DNA of 64,000 bases from Schistocephalus solidus (lineage: Eukaryota > Platyhelminthes > Cestoda > Diphyllobothriidea > Diphyllobothriidae), in the NCBI GenBank assembly GCA_017591395.1, contig WEDG01005603.1, positions 1 through 64,000 on the forward strand. Reading direction: 5' to 3'. The notes under the pieces were generated by a model. It saw nothing but the letters and a program-made list of their open reading frames with translations, made no database searches and was not told the DNA's origin. The translations under genes were made by a program, and so were the position numbers. Every line of letters begins with the position of its first letter. The stretch's first letter is position 1. Shown here one piece after another: positions 12,601-24,600 of the stretch.

Positions 12601-15600
12601 AAGCTATGACACACTTTTTATAACTTTACTATTCTTTTTTTTTCTAACATGAACTCTTTTTGAATATTCGGATTCATCGATTGTCTGTTTGTCTATAAAT
12701 CTATGGAAATTATCAATAGGTTATGAAGAGGAAAACGCCTTTGTCAAACGAACTCGTGTTCTTGTCTTTTGCAGACGCAGGCCGATTTAAAAACAAAGAA
12801 AAGCATTTCTAGGATGGAAAAATAAAATAAACTCAGCACCTCAGAGTTTTAAATGTACAACCGTCTTTTCCAAGGACAATCTGGATTCATATTAAAACCT
12901 TTGCCGATAATTTGAAAGATTTTCTGAATTTTGAATTAACTTCCTATTTCCAAATAAGTTAAGTGTTATCGTTTAGTCAAAAGAATTTTTTAAACATTAG
13001 AATAATGCACATAAACACATCTGTTTCGTGGTAATTGGTCTCCAAGGAAACAATTTTATAAAACTTCTCCGTAATTCGTTGCTACATCTTTCGACCTTAA
13101 ACGTTTTATTTATAATGTTGCTAGTTTTTTTTCGTGTTGGACTTTTGACTATCATCGAATTTTTAAGAAAAGTGAATTCACAATCGTTGCGAAAAATGCG
13201 TTTTAAAACTCAAAGTGATGCAAAAGAGCAATTTTATTCGCTGTCATGATGTATGCCGAATATTGCTGTATAGCGTTCATTGAAAACTGTTCGTTTTGTT
13301 TCCTTCCGGAATGTTGGACGTTGGTTAATTTAAAATCAATTTAAAATGCACAAAAAAGTCTTGTCAATAAAAATGTGTTAGTTGTGAACCAAGCACAGAT
13401 AAAATCCCCGTATTAAAACACCTACAACGTCGTTGTTGTTTCAAGCACAAGAAACAAATGCTTTTAATGAATGCACAGCATTTGATCGATATAAAACTAT
13501 TTCGTCGGGCTGTTGATTAAAATATATTTGAATTAATATGCCTACGATGGGTAAATGGAGACCTTTAGTTGATCAAAAATAAGCATTTATAAGATATGGC
13601 ATTTGCTTGCTGTCGAGCACGGTGAAGTTAAAGCAATTCTTGATAGTCCAGGGAGCAAGAGGGAAGTAAACTTTAAGCCGTCTCTTCTCCAAAACCCTCT
13701 TTCATAACCTAAAAGTTTATTCTGAGATCCTAAAGAAGAGGGCTTGTTTATTTTTCGAGAATGCTAGAACAATCCAGCTTTTAAAGATACCTATTGCCCC
13801 TCGTAATATACGAATTAAAATATACGAAGTTGATAGAGAGGAATATTTAATATAGTGTGCTTGTACACAAGAAACCTATTTCATGAAATCAGTATACCTG
13901 TGCTGGGAGACGATCATTAAGCATTTATTTCATTTTAATTGCTTATTTCGATGTGTGAGCTAGGCTAACTTTACCTTCCTCAAAAAGGGCTTATCACTAT
14001 CCTCAGGTAATTGCATAAAAGTTAATGAAATGATGCTTATATTTTTGAAAGGTAAAACTTCAAAAGTTAAACGGTAGCTTGTTTGACTAGACACTTAATT
14101 TTCTGAAAAAAATATAAATATTTTTTGTTTTCTATATTTTTATCAAATACGAAAGTATTTTTTTTATATGATCAAGCAAATTCATAGTAAAATAAACATT
14201 TTTCTGTCTAAATTATTTTTTTGTTTCTCAGCGGGTATCGAACTACCTCCTCTTGAGTTTGGCAATAGCTGACCTCATGGTGGCAGTTCTTGTCATGCCA
14301 ATAAGTGCCTTACAAGAGATTTCGGAAAAATGGTGGTTAGGTACGTTTTACAAATGTCCTTCTATTATACTAAGACCGTCGCAGTTAAATTTTTACAAAA
14401 TCTTTATGTTTATCTCCCATTTTAAAATAATTTCCAGAAATAACGAATCTGATTTAAATAATATTCAGATAAGATTGGAAACTTATAAATATGACAATAG
14501 CTTCTTACTTGGTAACGAGTTCAAGGTGTAGGGAGGAAAATAATAATGTTCGTATGTTAGGGACGTTTAACGTCGAGATCAAAACACTTTTTTTTAAAAA
14601 ACTACAATCAACCGGATTTGAAAAGAATCCACTAATTTTGCATCATCCTAGGCGGCTATCAAGGCCTATTTCCTTAGAAAGCTGATGCTTGGCCATAACT
14701 TTAAATCTATTATAGTTTTGACTTTCAACAACGCGCCTAAATATTGCGTTGTGTCTGAAGCCCAGTTCAACTTGAATATCCGATGATAGTGAAATAATAA
14801 GGTAAATGCTTTCAAAAAATTAATGTTTTGGAGGTCTGCACATGAAGTTTGCGTCCTTTCAAGCGATATTGATCCTTCACTACGTGACATCAAATTGAGT
14901 AATACATACTTATTAAAAAATTCTAAATAAGCTGAAGGTAAGGTTAACCTAATTTTCTTCCCATCGTATTAATAAATACAATTTTAAATTATAGTACGTT
15001 GTTTTGAAGTGCTACCGATTTCATGCTCATTATCCAAAGAATCGTTCAATTCTGTTTTGAAAACTGATTTTGAACTAGTTTCGCTTATCACATGCACTTC
15101 TTATTTTAACTTACAAAAAGCTGTTTGGTTGCAAATAAGTATACGAAGAACCTTACACTTTAGTTCAACCAAAACAACGTGGAGACATGAAACAGAGTTA
15201 CTTGGAGCTGATATAGGTGGCCAAATTCCGAGACATTCGCAGGGCAGTGAGGGCTGATTTGCATGACCACCTTTCTGTTAAAAATAACGTTTGATCTGTA
15301 TGCACTCGTCTAGGGAGCTATCTTATTCAAGCGCAATTTTTCACAGCTTTTGAATGAATACACCATGTGCCATGATCCAGGCACCTAAAATGAACGCTTC
15401 TTCTTTAATCCACTTTTCATCCTTAGCTTACCATGAAGACGTGCACGTCTGCGCTCTGTGCAGGGGTGGCAACCTTGTCAGGCTTATATAATGGTGCATT
15501 CCGTATAAGTCACCTCCAACTAAACGTTGCACTTTACTGGTCTGTTTTGAATCCGTGACCTGCCTCTGGATAATTATATGCAGATTCGTGCTTAAAAATA

Positions 15601-18600
15601 CTGTACCGCAGACGCGTTAGATCATGACTGGGTAAAATAGCCATCCCATACAAATATAAGACTGTTCTGAGCATGAAGGCTCGTTTAAACCCTGACATTC
15701 GTATACTGAGGCCTTCAAAAGCTGCCAGTCACTGTGACCAGTCTAGTTACCAGCTGATTGAATTGATCGGGCATTTATCTGAGTAGTGGGAGAGGAAAGA
15801 GCGAGTGTGACAGACACCGGGTAACGGATCTTCAGAGTGACTCAGTGAACCCCTCATTATAATTGACTGAACGTTGCTGATATAAGCGAACAAGCAAGTT
15901 CAAGGAAGCAGTTCAAAAGAAGAATAGGCAATCACAAGGAACAGGGTGTTCATTGTCCTGGCGTTTTGCATTCTCTCTTAAACCCATCCTCAGAGGTAGT
16001 GGCAGAAAAGGGTAACTGAAGCACAAGGTGTGTAGTATTTATAGGGCGTGGTGTCCAGGCAACCACAGGCCCACCATTCTTGGCAGTACTCGTGCTCATC
16101 GCTGGGTGGAGGGGAAGATCGTTGATGATGTGAAGATTGGTGTTCGGTCCATACCAAACCCACCCTGCGTGGCTAGTAATTTTGATTCTATGGTAATGCG
16201 ATAAATAGGGTGGCTTAGACAGCTGACAGGTTGCGTAATACGTCAGTCCACGTATGGAACGAAGGTTTGAATGCCATGGCTATTTATTATCGCAGTCACT
16301 GTGGTAGATGTCACTTCTCTCTGATTCAGGCCCATGATTAACCCGCGAAAGTTGCCAACTGTGCATGTCAGCATCATCATCTTACTCATCCTTCTCCTCA
16401 TCCTCCTCCTCCTCATCGTCGTCGTCATCATCATCATCATAATCACCACCACCATCATCAACATCATCCCAATCTCGGTTAGCTTGATTCGGATGGGTCA
16501 ATGGTGCCTTGTAGATGGAGGAGCAGTAAGTGAGATCGATCCAGCTTACGTTCAGTTCATATTATAAACCACCAAAAGAGCTACAAATCATGGAATAAAG
16601 GATTACCGACTGATAGAATAATTTGGTCGCGCTCAGAATTTTGGGTCAAACTGCAAAAGTACTTCCACTTTATGGCCTCAACGATAGTCTGGCTTGTGGG
16701 ATTCGAGACTCCCTGGACGAGATCTGGCACGTACCGATTTAGAGAATAGGCCACACTTAGCAAGCGTAGAAAGGCTGCTTAAACTTTTCATTCTCCTGCA
16801 ATCAGCTCCAGTATAATTGAATTCTTCTTGCCAGGAAAACCCGGTGAGTGTGCGAAGGTGTGACTATATTGTTTGTAACTTCCGCCCTTGTCAGCCATTC
16901 TGTAGAAAGTCCTTTATCATGAAAGACAAGATCCCCTCTCCGATGTAAATTTGCAAATTGTCATACAGAATAAATGGCAGGATTTTTACCTGCCCTTTAT
17001 TCACAATGTTACAACGAAGGGGAAGAAATCGTAGTCGTTCATTCCACCAGGCCTTTCAACGTAAAAAATTACCATAAACTTTGTCTACCTTCCCTCCTAG
17101 AGCACGAATCAACCTACTCCCATTGATTGAATTTTGCGGCAGATAGAGGACTTTTAAAGAATGCATCTGTAGTTCCGAGGTCCCTAATTGCTTCTTCCTA
17201 GATTTAATTTTGCAATGTTTTTGCACTACATGCCCAAAGGGACTTCAAATTCAATTATAAACTTCCTTCATTTAGAGACTAAGGACATTTTCATTCCGAA
17301 GCCTCTTGGCTTGGGCTATTTAGTAAATTGGATGCAAATTAGCAGAACAAACTGGAATTCAATGGGGCGTGCTGTTATTGAACGCACAAATTAGCGCCAC
17401 TAAAACTCCTGCTTATCATAATCATAGTTACCTAAACCACCGTTACTGCCGTTTCCCTTTTATAGTAGTTTGAACTCATTAGCTGGAATAATTTTAAACC
17501 ATAGGCATAGTAGATTTAAAAATACCCTGTCTTTCCTGTTCTACTTCCAGGGCCCTAAAATGCAAAATTTTATCTTTAAAACTCTCAGGGACAAACGTTT
17601 TCGTGAAGAGAAAAGGAGAATGTTAAAGCTTCATATCTTAACTTGAAGACGTTTTTGTGGTAAACAAGACGCAAAACAATATCGTCAGTTTTTAATAGGA
17701 ATCTAAGTAAATACGATGATGGTGAGGGTTTTACCGGAAACGTGGGAACAATGAGGTATCTTTCAGAAAAGCAGGTGTCTGAGACATGATTCCTTTTGCT
17801 ACTTTTTTCGATTTAAGTTATAAGTTATTTTATCATAAAATATTGTTTCCTTTTGAATCTTCAAACAAAGCATATTAGTTAAGTTCCATTTAAATTTAAT
17901 GGTAGTGAGCATGTTCTAAGTATCAGTAGCAAATTCCACTTTGATCGAATCTTTTTCATCTCCCCGGGAATAAAAAGATGCTTTAATACTATGACATACT
18001 GGACATGCAAGTGATTTAGCTGGTCAATAGAGCTCAAAATTTAGGCTTATTTAGGAAAACATGTTGAGGATGTTACAAATAACAAGACAGTGATGCAACC
18101 TGTCATTTTGTAACATTAATTCTGTTATAATACATGCAGTTATGTTGGAAAATCATTGTGGTGTCCGTGTTGCCGTCGTGTTTGGTCATATGCCCACCAC
18201 ATCAAGTACGAACTTTGTCAAGAGTCTGCCAGTCATCCACTAATGCATACATATAATAATGTGGCAGATTAGTTTATTTAGTCAATTTCCTCGGGCTTAT
18301 AAGGTTCTCGAGAGGGCGCAACACACACGGCATATGAGCGGTGTCTACTGCACCTACTGCGGATGATATTTACCATGAGGCTCAAGTAGAGGACTATCAA
18401 ACATTCTTAATCGGACCGCAAATCTGGGCAGAAATAGGCTGGAACATTCGCCTCTTCAAAAGTTCAGGCGCATGAATTGCCCTTTAATTGTTTCCTTCTG
18501 CAGTATGGCATGAGCGTTTCTCGTGAGCCAGGGGACAGGTTTAAATACTTACCTCTGCCGATACTTTTCGAAGGCATTATGCAGGCAAATGAACCGAGTT

Positions 18601-21600
18601 TGGTCTGACTGCAAGGATGTCCACAAACATCTGTTAGGAACGTTTTTTCAATTCCCAATCGAGTCACACTATTAACCTACAGAGCATTTGAAATACAACT
18701 AAATAAACGCCGTTTATCTGTCAATAACTTCTTAGTGCCCTCATCACTCTTGTCTGTTATTTTAAAATTATCTGAAATACGATAAAAGCACAGAAGTGTA
18801 ATGATGATGATCCAGGAGGATGCTAAATTAGTTGACGATATAAGGCTAGTTTCTCAAACTTCGGTATATATGGGCAATATGATGATAATAATAAAGGGAA
18901 TCGCAATCTTCCATGAGTACGTGGATTTCATTTGTGATCTTGCAAAAAAAAACTTAGACAGGGTACGTAGATAACGCAGATTGACACAAATTAAATATTC
19001 GTTTTTTTCAAAGTAACGTTCTCTCCCTCTCTCATAAACACCAAGTGGCCACCAAAGGTGCTTTTATCTAGGTTAAAATGGTACATTTACGGTTTTCCTT
19101 CGGGTTAGCTCCTATCAACATGGTATATAGCTAATGTTGATAAAATTTTGTTTAAATTTTAACCTTTAAATCTTTAGCAACCGGAATCAAGTTACTCTGA
19201 GAAAATAAAGTTCCGGCCATACCTTCAGGGATAACGATACCAGTCGTGTATTGATAGTAAAACAAGTGCCACAAGGATTTATAACAACAAAATTCTCCAC
19301 AGGTTTCCACTTCCTTCCACCTGCTTCATACCATACCTAGTGATTAATTAGGATAACACAATTTAATCGCAAAATCAGGGTGGAAAGGTCAAGATTATAT
19401 TTCAGAACATCCGGTCTAACTACTGAATAAATAAAAACGTTAAAAGCACTTATTAAGGCACCAGGAAGCAAATAAAACACTTGGGAAAAACATTGAAAGA
19501 TTAAGCTTACCAAAATATCATTATTTGCACAAATCAGGTTTTTCCTGTCACAGGCAGGCGCCTTCTTAAAAGCGCTACACGACAGGAGTACATTCAGAAG
19601 TCAAAAGGACCACTCATTATATAGCAACAGCATCAGCAGTTCCTGATGAATGAATGAACCCTTTATTCACTGACATATCTTACATAGTTTAATTGTCAGT
19701 TCAACTGCAATGGGGCTTCTTGAACTATCGGAGCCGGGCAAAAATCAATTGTTATTGATTTGCCGGGCTATTAATCCTACAACTATGGCCTGATTTTTGG
19801 AGCGTTTGTCAAAAGGGAGGAGCAAAGGTTAAGGCACGATTTCAAAATGTTAATGGGTGTTTTGGAGTAAAATAAAACCCAAAACAAGAGCAAAAAAGCT
19901 TTGCAGTTTTAATGTCACATGTGTAAATAAGGATTCTAAGTTCAGTGTTCAGACATTTGATGGAAATGGGAAGGATTTTAGTTTGTGTCAAATAGAGAGA
20001 TGCCATTGTTTTTGCTGTAGCTCCTTCTCAGCCTGCTGCGCAAGCTTGTATTAGCAGAAATCGGAAAAATTGGCCGCTATTCTCGTAAATGTTAATCACA
20101 CTACATGATGTGTACTTATCCACATTAATAATAGCGCAGTTTTGTCACCAGCTGTCCTTCTGTCGGGTAGCCTTTTTACGATTTAGTAGACAAATAAGTT
20201 GATGCCTTATAGTGGGCTTTTCTTGATCATTTTTAGGCTTACATCGCGATTTTCTGAAAAGTTACAAGCTGTTGCATGCTTATACTTAAATTTTCTTTCT
20301 TTGTGAACACTGGAAAATACTGATTTTTCAATGAGGGCTTATAAGACATGAAAGGATCGATTTTATAGGTAAATAACAAATCAGCAGGCTTCATTAGAGC
20401 AAATGGGTGTAGTTTTCTTCTGCAGCTTACCTCAGTTGCATGGGCAGTTCATCCATTGTGGGTCACAACGAACGTGACTTTTCCGTGAATTACCTTATCG
20501 TAGAAAAGATTTGTGAAACATTTACTTCTCACTGCCTTCTTACAACCCACATGGTATAAGGAGAAAACGAGGACAAGAAAACTAGAAGCGGGCATATGTA
20601 CCGTAAATTACTTTGCAAGCCAAAGTTTACACGCGCCACACACGAGCTTTTACCTTGAGAAAAATTATTATGCTGTCACCAAGGGCCAAGATTGGTAACT
20701 CTAGAATTTTTATAAAGTTCCCTAAGGGGGCACCATTGTGACTATATCTTCAGACCGGAGTAGGACCGAGCTATTTCCCTTGTGATTGAGGTTTTAAATC
20801 ATGCAATGTAGCACGTTACAAAAGATCGAAAAATTGGCGGAAATATTATGAAGATGAAAAAGGAGCAGAGATACGTTTTGAAGCAAATTGCTACATTGCA
20901 AACCTTACATTCTCTCACTCTCTCGCTCTCTTTCTCTCTGCCTTCAAGCCATGTGGGCTCGGGCAAATCATAGATAAACCAGTTGGGTTCCACCTCAAGT
21001 GAAATCTCTCAGGGTAGTGAGTCACAGTTGGGACACGGTAGTATCTGCAAACACTTTGAAGAGACTTTTTGGTCTCTGGACCTAGATATTAGTAATTGTT
21101 TTTGTAGAACGTCATAAAATACCAACTAATGAACAGGAATGGCTTTCACCTTTTTCGGAGATGGCGGAGCAAGAACCGAGGTAACATTTAGATTCACCTT
21201 TGAAAATGAGAAAATACTGAAACTTGAAAATTTTCGTCCAAGCAGGTGATGCGTTAGCTGATGGTCCTGTTACAACGTCTGATTGGGCCAAGCGACGAGC
21301 AAGCAGTCACAGAAATACGCAGGCCTCCCTTGACCAGAAAGTAGAAGTTCGAAGCACACATTTACCTCTCATTGAATCTTGGTTGTTGTTAGTTACTGTA
21401 TTTACATTAACCTACTGAAATGTTTATCTTTTTCGGTATGTGCCTATTTTGGTAAATGTATTCTTCATGCTAAGGCCTAAGAGCTTATTTCGAAATAAGG
21501 AGCGACTATAATTTCACCAGCTCCCCCTGCCTATATCAGAAATTTTACTCTCTTAGGTGTGATCCAAAATTAATGTCAATAATGGAAACCCAAAATAATA

Positions 21601-24600
21601 GGGAAATCGGTTATTTACTCCCGCAAAATTTAGCGTATCCACCGTCTATGTGATCATAAAAAACGGAAGCCTGATGTTATCACCAGCAATGTGCTCTATT
21701 TGGCTTTCAAAGGCTCAACCAGAACTAATTGCAACGTCTTTAGTCCATCTATCAGATCAATAAATTGATATATGGACGGTGTGTACAGGTTGATACCAGT
21801 TAATACCAATCAGCTTGCATCGGACAAAAACGCTTGAACAAATAAATATGCATAAAAACTGTAGCAAATATCATTTATGCTTTGCTTCGAGAGGATTTTT
21901 CTAATCTGCCTTTCGAGCAACCTCAATCATCACCTTAAATGGATTGGTATAAAGTAGTTTACCCACCCTAAACGTGCATATTTTTTAAAAGCAGGCATTT
22001 AGCAACTGGAACAGGCTTCCAGCTGAGGAGCCTGCAAGTTAACGGAACTCCAAAAACCACTAAGGATACAGCTATTTATTTCTATGGCGAAAATCTGTTT
22101 CATGAAGACGTCTACTACTATAGACCACAAAATACATTGCAAAGTATACAAATATATTTAAGTGATTATTCTAACCCCGTTGCATTAATGGAAACCTGAT
22201 AAATGGTGACATCTGAAAACTACTAAAGTTGTATTGGCACATAGTACATGCTTTAGTACAGTTAAAGCTCTAGCCAGGTGAGCTATGAGGCCCCCACTGG
22301 GAGCCATGAGTTAAATCACACTTGGATAAAGTTACCTGCCCAACTTAACAGAAAGTATAGAATCCATCAATTCTGATATATTAAGCTGACGGCTCAAGTA
22401 TGATTTTCTTCGAAATAAAGATTGCCCAAAGTGAGATTTCACTCGGGGCTCCCGGTAGACTCTCGAAATTAAGGTAGTTAAAGCATTGTCTGTACTCATA
22501 CCTTGCCCTCGCTGTCATGTTTTCGAATCCCACTGAATCGGCAGTGGGGTAAAAGGATTTCGAATGAAAAGGTAATAAGCCAAAGACTTTTGTTTTTCCT
22601 GGTAATAATAAACCGAAATTAATTATCTTTATGGAGATAAAACGTCCTGAAAAAATTCAGTGAGACCCAATCGCAAAGCGGACCTAGAATGTCTCGAACT
22701 TATATAACGAAACCATGGTAGGCATTTAAATTGTGTGCAGGATATCCAATTGTATTTTCGCCTTGCTTGAAAGCCAGAACTAATATGAGTAATTTTAATC
22801 CAACAGCATTTATAATACCAAATTACTGTGTAACTTCAATCATAGACAACGATATTCCTTAGCAAATGACACTTGTAAATTTAATTTTAATCATGCACAC
22901 ATGAACCGGTAATATAATATACCAGTAGAGAGTAGCACAGAGAATGAAATAAGTGAAAATTGAAACCTCTGAAAAGCATTTAAGCTTGCCAAAAAGTGGT
23001 TTTTAGGTCCCAAAACATGAAAATGCTTTTCACATTGTGAAAACGCTACAGATTCCCTTTGTATGCCATATTCCTTTCATAATACTGCCATGGTCAACTG
23101 TATGTCCTTCCTCGACGCAGGCCTAAACTCGATGGGCAGCAGTTATTAAATCTTTCTAACCAAGAAAATCTAAAAATGAACACGTGGCTTTCAAGCAAAA
23201 TGGATCCCTGCCAGAGCTTAACGGCCACTTAAATACGATATTTGGCTCGTTGTAAGTGTCAGTAAAGGAATCGGCCTACCTAAATTGAACACTTATTAGC
23301 TGCTTTGTTTCATGGTTCTAAATGGTTTTCATATTGGTCCTCAGAAAGAATTTATCAAACTTGTCAAAGGACAATACTTTAGGGCACTTTTTGCGAAAGA
23401 TTAATTAAAGAGTACTTTTTTCGTTGGAAATCAGAGGAAGTTTTATCTGTCTTTGCAGTCTTTCCATCGTATAATCTGTAATGCAACACATTTCATATTG
23501 GCACATATGGTCGTGAAATTTAATCTCAGTTGTATATTCTATACCTTTAGGTACACTAAAACATGATCCTAAGAGTAAGAGTCACGCCTAAACTTTCGAG
23601 CAATTAATTCGTAGAATGACATTACCGATAAAGACAAGAGAGGCTGGAATAGCCATTGCTGGTTTATAAGCCATCGCCAGCCAGCCATATCCCACCCCAG
23701 GTGGTGCCTCACCAAAGGCTCAAACCGGAGGCCGGTTGATCAGAACACCAGTGATCCAGTTATGGAGCCACGGGTTCACTGTCTTGCTGGTTTCGATCGG
23801 GAAAATTAACAATGGTAGATAAGCACTCACCGATCGCTTACAGGACACACTCGTCCCGTGATGCCTTGGAAATTACTCTTAAGTCTCGCTAGCAACCGTA
23901 CAGCGGCTAGTATTATAAGCAGAATGACATTAACAGTAAGTGCCTATCCAACATTCCAAATCGTAGAGTTGTCAGCTTGGTAGTTAAGTAAACGATCGAT
24001 TAGCAGTGATGCCGATCGCACTTGCTTTTTACTGCCGGTCGTAACCTCGGTTTATTGATGATGAGCCTGACAACGGAGAGCATGCACGTTTAATTGTCAA
24101 CTACGGCCGGTTGATGTCAACACCTAAACACCTCCGATATTAGTTCACCTCTGAACTGCGATGTTCTACCATAGCCTGGTACCTTTTTCTTAGTTTCCTT
24201 TCGTATTAGGTCGCTTTTCTCTCAGTAAGTATTTACGGTCAGGTACTGGTTCCAAAGACGGAACGGAGTTGAATGATGCAGTATTTTTGGCAGCTGGTTG
24301 CGTGCAGCAAATTTGTAGCCTTAAGTAGTGCGAATTGTACAAATATCTGTCGATTAACGCTGACGATCAGAAGGCGACACAACTGCAAAAGTCTTTAATG
24401 GACCCACCCGGTCTGCACACTAAATGTTTCCTCTAAACGGTCGAAGGCGAATCTGAACTGAGAACCAGAGAGTGTTTTCGAACTCTCTGGCTCCTAAATC
24501 CTCTCCGCATACTAGGAGACTGGGGATGACTCAGACGACCGTCCCACCAGGAAACGCATACGCCTACCAACTAATTATTTTTACGAGCACCAAGATAGAT

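Larger units (their letters stand above)
9692..14231 (+). other. Receptor intron 1 (4540 bp)
   Basis: Donor GTAAGG at 9692 and acceptor TTTCTCAG ending at 14231, preceded by a T-rich tract. The intron is AT-rich. I see a two-copy 58-bp direct repeat (11173-11288), a short perfect hairpin (10310-10334) and a 16-mer shared between 10304 and 13874. No coding exon or RNA gene is evident. Open frames such as 11495-11839 and 12216-12440 have no domain. Confidence 0.85.

Noticed and set aside
16243..16567. Open frames rich in Met or Ile on both strands.
   Set aside because: Produced by the TCN trinucleotide tract.
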